A DNA stretch of 64,000 nucleotides, taken from the NCBI RefSeq assembly GCF_004135385.1, contig NZ_CP035493.1:2356001-2420000 (forward strand). The letters are read 5' to 3'. Of the stretch, positions 31,123-39,765 are shown piece by piece; the first letter of the stretch is position 1; each line of letters starts with the position of its first letter. The DNA is from Xylanimonas protaetiae. Its GTDB lineage: Bacteria; Actinomycetota; Actinomycetes; Actinomycetales; Cellulomonadaceae. Made by a program: the position numbers and the translations under genes. The notes under the pieces are model-generated. The model made no database searches. It worked only from the letters and a program-made list of their open reading frames with translations, and had not been told where the DNA came from.

Positions 31123-31599
31123 TCAGGCCGCGACGAGCTCCCGCGCGAACCGGTCGATCGCCCGGTCGTCGATCGCGTCGACGTCGGCCGTGGCCTTCGC
31201 GACGCGCTTGACGACGAACCGCTCGAACCGGTTGAGCTTGTCGAACTGGAAGCTGCCGCCGAGGAACGCGGCCGCCGTCGCGCGATCGCGCAGCGCGGGC
31301 GGGTACGCCGCGGCGAGCTCCTCCTCGCGCGCGCCGTCGGCGGGCACCATGCCGCTGACGAAGAGGCCGAGGCGCTTCTCGTCGAGGTCGGCGATCTGGG
31401 CGAACGCCTTCATGTGCGCCCGCGGCTGACCCGCGTAGATCGCGGTACCGAGGACGACGGTGTCGTAGGCGGCCAGGTCGGGGTGCTGGTCCTCGGCCAG
31501 GTCCAGGACGGGCACGTCCGCGCCGAGCGCGCGGGCGACCCGGCGGCCGATCTCGAGGGTGGTGCCGTGCTTCGACGCGACGACGACTGCTGCTCTCAC
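31123..31599 (-). CDS. Flavodoxin-domain protein (protoporphyrinogen oxidase HemG-like)
   Basis: 158 aa, GTG at 31599. It starts MRAAVVVASKHGTTLEIGRR, the FMN phosphate loop, followed by YDTVVLGTAIYAGQPRAHMK and LFVSGMVPADG. The length and layout match small FMN proteins related to HemG/MioC. The chosen GTG begins right at the first beta strand; longer starts add low-complexity residues. Confidence 0.82.
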   Translation of the reverse strand: MRAAVVVASKHGTTLEIGRRVARALGADVPVLDLAEDQHPDLAAYDTVVLGTAIYAGQPRAHMKAFAQIADLDEKRLGLFVSGMVPADGAREEELAAAYPPALRDRATAAAFLGGSFQFDKLNRFERFVVKRVAKATADVDAIDDRAIDRFARELVAA

Positions 31600-31723
31600 C
31601 GGGGCTCCTTCGGCAGGTGGATCCTCGATGGTGCCAGCGCGCCGGTCAGTGCGGGTCGTCCCTGTCGTCGCGCGCGCCGTCACCGGACGCCGCGCTGCGT
31701 CCGACGGCGCCGGGGCACCCGGC

Positions 31724-32506
31724 TCACCCCGCGAGCACGTGGCGGCTGAGGTGCCATCCGGGCGTGCGCGCGCTCGCCTTGACGCCGGCGACCGTCAGGA
31801 CCTTGACGGGGCTGTACCAGCACTGCGACGGCTTGTGGAGCGCCCAGCCGCCGCCGAGGGTCACCGCCGCGTGCTGCACCGCGCCCGCGCCGTCCCGCCA
31901 GACGAGCACGGTGCCCGGGCGGTCGTCGCGCCGGTTCGTCGTGGGGCGGGTGCCGGCGAGCCACTTCTCGAAGGGCTCGCGCTGCATCCACACGTCCGCG
32001 GCGCCGTCGACGCCGGTGGCGGCCATGACCGTGCCGAAGCAGTTCGGGCCGCTCGCCGTCGGGAAGCGGCCGGCCAGCGCCCGCGCCCCGGCGAGGCCGG
32101 CGGACGCCGCGTCGCGCCACACGGCGTCGGGGACGACGTCGTGCGCGGACGGGCGGCGGCCCTCCTCGACCCAGCGCAGCAGCCGGCCGGGCAGCCGGTC
32201 GGAGTCCCAGCGGTGGGGCGCCGCCTGGGCGGCGAGGAGCGCCCGGCGCTCCTCGCGCGGGAGCGCGCGGACGTCCGCCTGGCCGAGCCACACCAGCGAC
32301 TGCCCCTCCCGGGGTCCCCACAGGAAGAACGTGTCCCGGAGCTCCGGGGTGAGGCGGTCCGGTTCGTCCGCGCGACCGAGCGCGTCCGCCTGCGCGGGCG
32401 AGACGACGAAGGGCTGCTGCTCCGGTGCGAACCACGCGCGCCACCGGGCGGCCAGCGCGGCGGAGACGTCGATGTTGAGCGCTCGGAGCGGTTTCGCGGT
32501 CGGCAT
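31724..32506 (-). CDS. Hypothetical protein, possible NlpC/P60-like cysteine-peptidase fold
   Basis: 260 aa. No signal peptide. The N-terminal half contains FFLWGPREGQSLVWLG; the C-terminal half has SGPNCFGTVMAATGV (Cys at a helix start) and, 60 residues later, AVQHAAVTLGGGWALHKPSQ (His on a beta strand) with PGTVLVWRD between. This Cys-...-His order with a Gly-rich strand resembles NlpC/P60 papain-like folds. Function not known. Confidence 0.5.
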   Translation of the reverse strand: MPTAKPLRALNIDVSAALAARWRAWFAPEQQPFVVSPAQADALGRADEPDRLTPELRDTFFLWGPREGQSLVWLGQADVRALPREERRALLAAQAAPHRWDSDRLPGRLLRWVEEGRRPSAHDVVPDAVWRDAASAGLAGARALAGRFPTASGPNCFGTVMAATGVDGAADVWMQREPFEKWLAGTRPTTNRRDDRPGTVLVWRDGAGAVQHAAVTLGGGWALHKPSQCWYSPVKVLTVAGVKASARTPGWHLSRHVLAG

Positions 32507-32549
32507 CCGCGGAGCATGGCACGTCCCGGCGCCAGCGCGGTCCGGCCGT

Positions 32550-33263
32550 TCACCCCAGGTGGAGCTCGTTGCTGTCCGGGTCGGCCAGCAGGATCGTCCC
32601 GAAGGAGTCGGTCACCGCGTCGACGACGGTCGCGCCCCGTCGCACCAGGCGGGCCGTCTCGGCGGCGACGTCGTCGTCGGTGGTGACCTCGAGACGGAGG
32701 CGGTTGCGGCCGGTGGCCGGCTTGTCCATCAGCGGCGGGCCGCTCCAGGTGACCGTCGAACCGCCCGCCGGGGGCGTGATCGCGATCTCCTCCTCCTCGT
32801 CCCAGCTGAGCTCCCAGCCGAGGGCCGCACGCCAGAACTCGCCCGTGACCCGGGTGCCGTCGCAGTTGATCCCGCCGATCGACCCGCGCCCCGCGAGGAA
32901 CCGGTTCTCGGCCTCGATGACGCAGAACTCGTTCTGCTCGGGGTCGGCGAGGACGACGTGCCCCTCGTCGCCCGTCTGCCCGACGTCGTAGGGCGACCCA
33001 CCGAGCGCGAGCGCCCGCGCGACGGTCGCGGCCTGCGCCTCGGGGGTCGCGCTCGTGAGGTCGAAGTGCATGCGGTTGCGCCCGGTCTTCGGCACCGACG
33101 TCGGGACGAAGCGCAGCACGTACGCCTCGTCGGGCAGGGTGACGACGACGTCGCCGCCCGCCTGCGGGGGCTGCGCCTCGCCGCGGAGCACCTGCGCCCA
33201 GAAGCGGGCGAGGGCCTGCGGGCTGGTCGCGTCGATGCGGATCCCGGTCAGGTGGAGGGCCAT
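32550..33263 (-). CDS. Two-domain VOC family protein
   Basis: 237 aa, ATG at 33263. Two glyoxalase-like halves: MALHLTGIRIDATSPQALAR to PEQNEFCVIEAE, and a second from FWRAALGWELSW to DPDSNELHLG. Both halves keep the closing NEFCV/NELHL strands. Probably an uncharacterised dioxygenase- or isomerase-like protein. Divergent from padR across 85 bases containing the PadR operator. Confidence 0.8.
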   Translation of the reverse strand: MALHLTGIRIDATSPQALARFWAQVLRGEAQPPQAGGDVVVTLPDEAYVLRFVPTSVPKTGRNRMHFDLTSATPEAQAATVARALALGGSPYDVGQTGDEGHVVLADPEQNEFCVIEAENRFLAGRGSIGGINCDGTRVTGEFWRAALGWELSWDEEEEIAITPPAGGSTVTWSGPPLMDKPATGRNRLRLEVTTDDDVAAETARLVRRGATVVDAVTDSFGTILLADPDSNELHLG

Positions 33264-33318
33264 CGTCCGACCGTAGGCGGGCGCTCTGCCCGGACGCCAG
33301 AGGATTGGGTATTCCCTC

Positions 33319-33330
33319 GGTGTATACACC
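33319..33330. promoter_or_regulatory. Probable PadR operator
   Basis: GGTGTATACACC, a perfect 12-base palindrome, 18 bases before the padR start and between divergent genes. The half site GTGTA is repeated just downstream (GGGTGTAGTG). It fits autoregulation of the ABC operon. Confidence 0.55.
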
Positions 33331-33348
33331 GGGTGTAGTGTGGCGAGC

Positions 33349-33897
33349 ATGACGGTTCCGATGGCCCTTCTGGCCCTCCTCGACGAGGGCCCCACCCACG
33401 GCTTCGACCTCAAGCGGCGCTACGACGCGCTGCTCGGCCACGAGCGCGAGCTCAAGTACGGCCAGGTCTACTCGACCCTCCAGCGTCTCGAGCGCGACGG
33501 CCTCGCCGACGGCGTCGGCATCGAGGCGGGCGGCGGCGCGGACCGCAAGGTCTACGCCATCACCACCCACGGCGTCACCGAGCTCGACCACTGGCTCGCC
33601 ACGCCGGAGCCCGCGAGCGGCCGCCCCGCCGAGCTCTTTACGCGGGTCGTGCTCGCCCTCGTGAGCGGCCGCCCGGCCGACCAGGTGCTCGACGCGCACC
33701 GCCGCGCCTACCTCGACCGGATGCGCGCGCTCACCGCACGGCGGCACGCGGGCGACGTCGTCGACCGCCTCGCGGGCGACTACGAGATCGCCCACCTGGA
33801 GGCCGACCTGCGCTGGATCGAGCTGGCCTCCGTCCGGCTCAAGGACATCGCCGCGCAGGTGCGCGCGGCCGGAGCGAAGGGCGACCCTCATGAGTGA
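33349..33897 (+). CDS. PadR family transcriptional regulator
   Basis: 182 aa. Winged helix MALLALLDEGPTHGFDLKRR, YGQVYSTLQRLERDGLAD and DRKVYAITTHGVTELDHWL, then a helical dimerisation domain with ARRHAGDV and a C-terminal helix pair (PadR C4 type). It overlaps the ATPase gene, so it is translated with the transporter it probably represses. Confidence 0.9.
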   Translation: MTVPMALLALLDEGPTHGFDLKRRYDALLGHERELKYGQVYSTLQRLERDGLADGVGIEAGGGADRKVYAITTHGVTELDHWLATPEPASGRPAELFTRVVLALVSGRPADQVLDAHRRAYLDRMRALTARRHAGDVVDRLAGDYEIAHLEADLRWIELASVRLKDIAAQVRAAGAKGDPHE

Positions 33898-34603
33898 CGT
33901 GGTGCTCGAAGGCCGCGGCCTGGCGCACTCCTACGGCAGCACCCGCGTGCTCGACGCCGTCGACGTCGAGGTCCGGGCCGGGGAGATCGTGGCCGTCATG
34001 GGCCCGTCCGGCTCCGGCAAGTCGACCCTGCTGCACCTCCTGGCCGGGCTCCTGCGGCCCGACGCCGGCGAGGTCTGGCTGGCGGGGGAGCGGCTGGACA
34101 CGCTCGGCGAGCGGCGCCGCTCCGAGCGGCGCCTGGCCGAGCGGGGGTTCGTGTTCCAGTTCGGTGACCTCGCGCCGGAGCTCACGGTCGAGGAGAACGT
34201 CGAGCTGCCCCTGCGGCTCACGGGCGTCCGTCCGCCGACGGCGCGGGCGCGGGCGCACGAGATGCTCGACCGCCTCGGCATCGTCGAGCACGCCTCGAAG
34301 CGGCTGAGCGAGGTCTCGGGCGGTCAGGCGCAGCGCGCCGCCGTCGCGCGGGCGCTCGTGCACACCCCGCCCGTGATCCTCGCCGACGAGCCCACCGGGT
34401 CCCTCGACACGACGACGGGCGAGCTCGTGCTCGAGGCCTTCGTCGCCGCGGCCCGGGAGCAGGGCTCCGCCGTCGTCCTCGTGACGCACGAGCTGCGCGT
34501 CGCCTCGTGGGCGAGCCGGGACGTGCTGCTGCGCGACGGCCGCATCGTCGGCGGCTCCGGCCGCCCCGCGCTCGACGAGCCGCTCGCGGAGGTGACCGGA
34601 TGA
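33890..34603 (+). CDS. ABC transporter ATP-binding protein (LolD/MacB type)
   Basis: 237 aa. ATG at 33890, eight bases inside the padR end. Walker A VMGPSGSGKSTLLHLL, signature EVSGGQAQRAAVAR, Walker B VILADEPTGSLD, H-loop VLVTHE. The family pairs with FtsX-like permeases in drug or lipid export and envelope stress. The next gene overlaps it by four bases. Confidence 0.93.
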   Translation: MSDVVLEGRGLAHSYGSTRVLDAVDVEVRAGEIVAVMGPSGSGKSTLLHLLAGLLRPDAGEVWLAGERLDTLGERRRSERRLAERGFVFQFGDLAPELTVEENVELPLRLTGVRPPTARARAHEMLDRLGIVEHASKRLSEVSGGQAQRAAVARALVHTPPVILADEPTGSLDTTTGELVLEAFVAAAREQGSAVVLVTHELRVASWASRDVLLRDGRIVGGSGRPALDEPLAEVTG

Positions 34604-36516
34604 GCGCGCTCGTGACCCTCGGGCTCCGCCTCGCCCGGGCCGGCGGCGCCCTGCGCGCCTGGTCGATCGCCGTGGGCAACGCGGTCGGCATCCTGCTGCT
34701 GCTCGCCGCGCTCGCGCTGCCCGTCGCGCTCTTCCCCGACCCCGTCGAGCGGGCCGCCGAGCGGCCCTCGCTGCTCGCCGTGCTCACCTTCCTGCTGGTG
34801 CCGGGCGGCGTGCTTCTGGTCATGGTGGGCCGCCTGTCGTCCGGGGTGCGCGACCAGCGCCTCGCGTCGCTGCGGATGATCGGCCTGCCGCCCCGCCACA
34901 CGCGCGTGGTCGCCGCGGTCGAGAACGGGTTCCTCGCGCTGTGCGGCGCCGTCGCCGGGGCGGCGGTCTTCCTTGCCGTGGTCCAGCCCGTCAGCGGCGT
35001 CGTGGCCGACAGCGACGGCGTGCTCGCGCAGGGGTTCGACGTCGGCGCGCTCCAGGTCGTCGTCGCGGTCGTCGGTGTCGTCGCCCTGTCGGTCGTCGTC
35101 GGGACGGCGTCGACGTGGGACAGGGCGCTGCCGGGCGCGGCGCGGGCCGAGGCCCGGCCGCGCACTCCGGGGGCGTGGCGGCTGCTCGTCCTCGCCGCGG
35201 GCGTCGGCGCCCTGGCCTGGCTCGCGTCGACGGACGTCGGCACGACGGACGACGGCCTCGAGACTGTCTTGATGCTCGGCGGGAGCCTCCTGACGGGCGT
35301 CGGGATCGCACTGGTCACACCGCTCGTGGTGTCCTGGGTCGCCGCGGCGCTCGTGCGGTCCGACGCCGTGACGCCGCGCCTCGCCGGGCGCGCGATCCAG
35401 GCGGACTCGGCGAGCGCGTCGCGCGTCGTCGCCGGGCTCGGTGTCGCCGTGTTCCTCGCGACGGGGGCGCTCGGCGTGCTCGGGGCCTTTGAGGCCGCGC
35501 CCCAGTACGCCACCGCGCTGCGTTCGTTCGGCCCCGGCCCGCAGAGGCTGTTCCTCGCGACGGTCGACGACTCCCGCACGTCCGACGGCGGCCCGATGCG
35601 CGACGCTGACCTCGCGGCGGTGCTCGAGATCCCGGGCGTCCGCGGGGTCGCACCGACCACGCTCCTGGCCGACTGCGACGCCGACCAGAACTGCCTGGAG
35701 GTGCTGGTCGGGACGTGCGCCCAGGTGGAGGTGGCGTTCGAGATCAGCGGTTGCGACGACACGAGGGCGTCCGTCATCGTCACCGACGACACGGGCATGC
35801 CGCACCTCGGCTTCTCGGCGCCGGCGCCCGGAGACTCGGTGCACCTCGTCCTCGACCCCGAGGTCCGAGAGGTCGCGCAGACGGTCCTGCTCGACGGGCC
35901 ACCGCTCACGCAGCACCTGCGCGCCCAGGTCGAGGCCTGGAGCTGGCCGAGCTACGCGGTGGCGTTCGTCCCGGCGTCGATGCTCGGCGACTGGTACACG
36001 CCGCCGACGAACGTCGAGGTCGTCGCCGACGGCGGCAACGTCACGCGGCAGCGGCTGATCGACTGGGCCGATGCCCGCGGAGGGCTCTACGCCTTCCAGC
36101 CCTACGACACCGACTACAAGGCGATCATGAACATCCGCGCCGCCGTCTGGACGCTGTGCGGCATCGCGGTCGCGGTCGCGCTCGTCGTCCTCGCGCTCGG
36201 CGCCGCGGACCGGGCCAACGAGCGCCGCCGGTCGGTCGCGCGCCAGGTCATGGCGGGCGTCCCGGGGCGCGTGCTCCGGCGCAGCCAGCTGCTCCAGGTG
36301 CTGCTGCCCGTGGTGGTCGCCGTCGGGCTCGCGCTCGCCGCCGGCGCCGTGGGCGTGCGCGGCTACGCGAACCTCGCCGAGTCCGGCACCCTCCTGGACG
36401 GCCGCGGGTGGGCCGCGCTCGTGGCGACGGCGGCGACGGGCGGCCTGCTCGCGGCGCTCAGCACGGTGCCGTTGGCCCGCACCCGGATCACGCCGGAGCT
36501 GCTGCGCCGGGAGTAG
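34600..36516 (+). CDS. ABC transporter permease, FtsX-like
   Basis: 638 aa, ATG at 34600 overlapping the ATPase stop (ATGA). A duplicated FtsX architecture: N-terminal helix and helix group (to about residue 270), a large extracytoplasmic domain with several Cys (about 320-500, CDADQNCLEVLVGTCAQ), and three final helices with the ANERRRSVARQVMAGVPG motif. With the upstream ATPase it makes an exporter likely controlled by PadR. Confidence 0.85.
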   Translation: MSALVTLGLRLARAGGALRAWSIAVGNAVGILLLLAALALPVALFPDPVERAAERPSLLAVLTFLLVPGGVLLVMVGRLSSGVRDQRLASLRMIGLPPRHTRVVAAVENGFLALCGAVAGAAVFLAVVQPVSGVVADSDGVLAQGFDVGALQVVVAVVGVVALSVVVGTASTWDRALPGAARAEARPRTPGAWRLLVLAAGVGALAWLASTDVGTTDDGLETVLMLGGSLLTGVGIALVTPLVVSWVAAALVRSDAVTPRLAGRAIQADSASASRVVAGLGVAVFLATGALGVLGAFEAAPQYATALRSFGPGPQRLFLATVDDSRTSDGGPMRDADLAAVLEIPGVRGVAPTTLLADCDADQNCLEVLVGTCAQVEVAFEISGCDDTRASVIVTDDTGMPHLGFSAPAPGDSVHLVLDPEVREVAQTVLLDGPPLTQHLRAQVEAWSWPSYAVAFVPASMLGDWYTPPTNVEVVADGGNVTRQRLIDWADARGGLYAFQPYDTDYKAIMNIRAAVWTLCGIAVAVALVVLALGAADRANERRRSVARQVMAGVPGRVLRRSQLLQVLLPVVVAVGLALAAGAVGVRGYANLAESGTLLDGRGWAALVATAATGGLLAALSTVPLARTRITPELLRRE

Positions 36517-36522
36517 CCGGTG

Positions 36523-36831
36523 TCACCGGCGTCGGGAGCCGGCTCCGCCGCCGCCCAGGACGAACAGGATCCCCAGCACGAACCCGAAGTCGTACCAGTT
36601 GCCGTTGTTGTGCACCTCGTAGATGGACACCGAGTCCCGGAACAGCGAGACCACGAACGTGACGGGGACGATCGCGCCGTGCCAGAGGCCCAGCCAGAAC
36701 CCGGCGGGCTCGTCCGCCCCCGGCGGAGGGGTGGCGAGCTGCGGGTTAGCCCCCGCGGCGCAGGCGGCGAGCAGCAGCCCGGCCCCGACGACGAGGGCAA
36801 GGACACCAAGGACCCGGCGACGAGAACCCAT
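36523..36831 (-). CDS. Predicted lipoprotein/small membrane protein
   Basis: 102 aa. Signal MGSRRRVLGVLALVVGAGLL then a LAAC lipobox, a Pro-rich linker, and a C-terminal hydrophobic region (VTFVVSLFRDSVSIYEV..FGFVLGILFVLGG) typical of small actinobacterial membrane proteins. Function unknown. It starts next to the 62-base palindrome. Confidence 0.65.
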   Translation of the reverse strand: MGSRRRVLGVLALVVGAGLLLAACAAGANPQLATPPPGADEPAGFWLGLWHGAIVPVTFVVSLFRDSVSIYEVHNNGNWYDFGFVLGILFVLGGGGAGSRRR

Positions 36832-36870
36832 GCCCCCATGGTGGGCTGCCCGGCCGCGACCGGCACGGCA

Positions 36871-36932
36871 GACCGGCAGTTCGTCGTCACCCCGGCAGCC
36901 CGGGCTGCCGGGGTGACGACGAACTGCCGGTC
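36871..36932. repeat. 62-bp perfect palindrome (dispersed hairpin family)
   Basis: 31-base arms with no central spacer. The outer part CCGGCAGTTCGTCGTCA also forms the arms of 55555-55622. Here it lies between two divergent gene starts, so it is not simply a terminator. Confidence 0.85.
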
Positions 36933-36952
36933 CGATGCGCCACCATGACGGC

Positions 36953-37618
36953 ATGGAGCAGCAGGCGGGGTGGCGGGTGCGGGCCGGGCGCGTGCTGGAC
37001 GTGGTGCCCGGGGTGAAGCTCGGCGTCGCCGCGCTCGTCGGCGTCGCGGCCGGGGTGGCGCTCCAGGTGGAGTCCGCCGTCGCCGCCGTGCTCGGCGGCT
37101 GGGCCGTCGCCGGGCTCCTGTTCGTCGGGTGGACGCTCGCCGTCGTCACGCCCATGGGGCCCCGCGCCACCGCCGAGCACGCCCTGCGCGAGGAGCCCGC
37201 CCGGGCCGCCGAGCGGCTCGTCGTCCTGCTCGCCGCGTTCGCCAGCCTGGCGGGCCTCGTCGTCGTGCTCGTGCAGGGCGGGCTGCGCGTCCAGTCCGCG
37301 ACGGCGGTCGCGGTGCTCGCCGCCGTCGTCGCGTCGTGGGGGTGCATCCACACGCTGTTCGCGCTGCGCTACGCCCGGCTGTACTACTCCGAGCCCGCGG
37401 GCGGGATCGACTTCCACCTCGACGACGGCGACGCGCCGTCGTACACCGACTTCACGTACGTGGCGTTCACGGTCGGCATGAGCTTCGCCGTCTCGGACAC
37501 GGACCTGCGCACGACGACGATGCGCCGCACCGCCCAGACCCAGGCGCTGCTCTCGTACCTCTACGGCACGGTCATCGTCGCCCTGCTGGTCAACCTCGTC
37601 GCGGGCCTGGCGGGCTGA
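36953..37618 (+). CDS. DUF1345 membrane protein
   Basis: 221 aa. Four to five helices (GVKLGVAALVGVAAGVALQV, LFVGWTLAVVTPM, LVVLLAAFASLAGLVVVLVQ, a central and a terminal helix) with the family signature PSYTDFTYVAFTVGMSFAVS. Role unknown. The ATG at 36953 is favoured over one six codons upstream. Confidence 0.82.
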   Translation: MEQQAGWRVRAGRVLDVVPGVKLGVAALVGVAAGVALQVESAVAAVLGGWAVAGLLFVGWTLAVVTPMGPRATAEHALREEPARAAERLVVLLAAFASLAGLVVVLVQGGLRVQSATAVAVLAAVVASWGCIHTLFALRYARLYYSEPAGGIDFHLDDGDAPSYTDFTYVAFTVGMSFAVSDTDLRTTTMRRTAQTQALLSYLYGTVIVALLVNLVAGLAG

Positions 37619-37636
37619 CCGGGCCCGCGACGGACC

Positions 37637-39475
37637 TCAGGCCCCGTCGTTGATGCGGAGGCTGCCCGTCAGCTCCTGGTAGAGGGCGTCCGACGCCGCG
37701 AGCTCCGCGTGCGTGCCCGTCGCGCGGACGCCGCCGCCCTCCATGACCACGACGAGGTCGGCGTCCTTGAGGGTGTCGATGCGGTGCGCGATCGTGATGA
37801 CGGCACCCCGCCGTGACGCCTCCACGATGGCCGCGTGGACGGCCGTCTCCGTGCGGCCGCTGACCTGCGACGTCACCTCGTCGAGCAGCAGGACGTCGGC
37901 GTCGCGCAGCACGGCGCGGGCGAGCGCCAGGCGTTGGCGTGCGCCGCCCGTCATGGTCGAGGGGACCAGGTCGGTGTCGAGGCCGTCGGGCAGCTCGCGG
38001 ATCGCGTCGCCGAGGTGCATGGCGTCGAGCGCCGCGTACAGCTCCTCGTCGGTGGCGTCCGGCCGCGCGACCGCGAGGTTGTCGCGCACCGTGCCCGGCA
38101 GCACGGCCGGGTCCTGCTCGACGTACGCGAAGTGGTCGCGCACCTGCGCGAACGTCAGGTCCTCGTAGGGGACGCCGGCCAGCCGGACCGTGCCCTGCCG
38201 CGGCGTGAGGAACCGCAGCGCGAGCGACATCGCGGACGACTTTCCCGCGCCCGCCGGCCCGACCAGTGCCACGTGGCCGCGCCGCGGGATCGACAGGGTG
38301 AAGCCGCGCAGCACGTCCGGTTCGTCGTCCTCGTAGCGCGCGGTGACGCCGTCGAACTCCAGGACCGGGGCGTCCGACGGCTCGGCCGCGAGCCGGGCGG
38401 CCCGGCCCGTGGCGGCGACGCCGGCGGCCACGAGCTCCGGTTCCTCGAAGGCGATGTCCTCGATCTCGGAGATGCGCTTCGACGCCGCGAGCCCGGACTG
38501 GATCGTCGCGAAGCCGTCCGCGAGCGACATGAGCGGCATGACGAAGTTGCCGACGTACATGAAGAACGCGACCAGGGCGGCGATCGACATGTAGCCCTGC
38601 GACACCCGGTAGGCGCCGATCGCGAGCACGACGACGGAGACGATGTTCATGCCGCCGAAGCCGAGCTCGTACGCGGCGACCTCGGCCCAGCTCGCCTTGA
38701 CGCCGTGCCGGCGGGCCCGGTGGGCGCGCTCCAGCACCGCGGCCGAGCGCGTGCCCTCGGCGCCCAGCACCTTGATGGTGCGCAGCGCGCGCACCGACGA
38801 GTCGAGCTGGGAGCTCATCTCGCCCACGGCCTCCTGCGCCTTGGCGCGCTCGCGCCCGGCGATCGGCATGACGACGCCCATCAGGATGCCGAGCACGACC
38901 AGGGCGCCCAGCGTGATGCCGAGCATGAGCGCGTCGATGACGCCCATGAACACGATGGCGCCGATGACGCCGGTCGCGGCGGTCACGAACGAGACGAAGC
39001 CCGAGGCGAGCGTGAGCTGGAGCAGCGGGGCGTCGGCGCTGGCGCGCGAGACGAGGTCGGCCGTCGGGCGTGCCGAGATCGCGGGCACGTGCCCGCGCAG
39101 CAGCCGCTGGACGATCGCCGCGCGGACGTCGTACACGACCATCTCGCCGGCGCGTGTCAGCATGCCCCACTGGAGCAGGACGGTGACGAGGCCGATCGCG
39201 GTCAGCACCGCGAACAGCGTGATGTCGCCCGAGATGGGCGAGCCGACCGCGAGGTGGTCGATGACGGACTCGACGATGCGCGGCGTCCACAGGCCCGTGA
39301 GGGTCGCGACGATGCCCAGCAGCGCGCCGAGGACGATCTGCCACAGGTACGGCCGCAGCAGCGAGAGGAAGAACCTCCACGTGCGGGCGGAGGTCGCCTT
39401 GTCGTCGTCGGCGGTGCCGGTCGGGGTGGGGGAGGTGGGTGCGTCGGCGGTCTTCCCGACCGCGGGCGTGCTCAA
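37637..39475 (-). CDS. ABC transporter, permease fused to ATP-binding domain
   Basis: 612 aa, TTG at 39475 after AGGTGAAATC. A polar 30-residue start, six membrane helices (FFLSLLRPYLWQIVLGALLG first), then the ATPase: Walker A LVGPAGAGKSSAM, Walker B DVLLLDEVTSQ, H-loop ITIAHRIDTL. The signature is MTGGARQRLALAR rather than LSGGQ. A half-transporter that could homodimerise for export. Monocistronic, divergent from tig. Confidence 0.9.
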   Translation of the reverse strand: MSTPAVGKTADAPTSPTPTGTADDDKATSARTWRFFLSLLRPYLWQIVLGALLGIVATLTGLWTPRIVESVIDHLAVGSPISGDITLFAVLTAIGLVTVLLQWGMLTRAGEMVVYDVRAAIVQRLLRGHVPAISARPTADLVSRASADAPLLQLTLASGFVSFVTAATGVIGAIVFMGVIDALMLGITLGALVVLGILMGVVMPIAGRERAKAQEAVGEMSSQLDSSVRALRTIKVLGAEGTRSAAVLERAHRARRHGVKASWAEVAAYELGFGGMNIVSVVVLAIGAYRVSQGYMSIAALVAFFMYVGNFVMPLMSLADGFATIQSGLAASKRISEIEDIAFEEPELVAAGVAATGRAARLAAEPSDAPVLEFDGVTARYEDDEPDVLRGFTLSIPRRGHVALVGPAGAGKSSAMSLALRFLTPRQGTVRLAGVPYEDLTFAQVRDHFAYVEQDPAVLPGTVRDNLAVARPDATDEELYAALDAMHLGDAIRELPDGLDTDLVPSTMTGGARQRLALARAVLRDADVLLLDEVTSQVSGRTETAVHAAIVEASRRGAVITIAHRIDTLKDADLVVVMEGGGVRATGTHAELAASDALYQELTGSLRINDGA

Positions 39476-39765
39476 GATTTCACCTGGTTCTTGCCTCAGG
39501 CGCCCGGACCTCGGGCGCGACCGTCGATGCTACGAGCCGGGACGCGGCCGGTGTCGCCGGGGTGATCGGCGTGCTGGCCGCTCCTGATCGGCATCGTCCC
39601 GCCGATCGCGGTCCTGCGCCTGATGGCTGCCCGCTCGCGGGCCCGCGACGGCCCGCCCGTGCCCGGCGCGCACGCGGTGCTCTAGGATGTTCGGGTTGCC
39701 CGTGCGCCCGCCGTCCCCCGGCGTTCTCCCGCGTACGCACCCGATCACAGTTGGAGACCATCGAA

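Noticed and set aside
36871-36932. Simple terminator
   Set aside because: It lies between divergent starts rather than after a gene, and has a relative at 55555 with a different inside.
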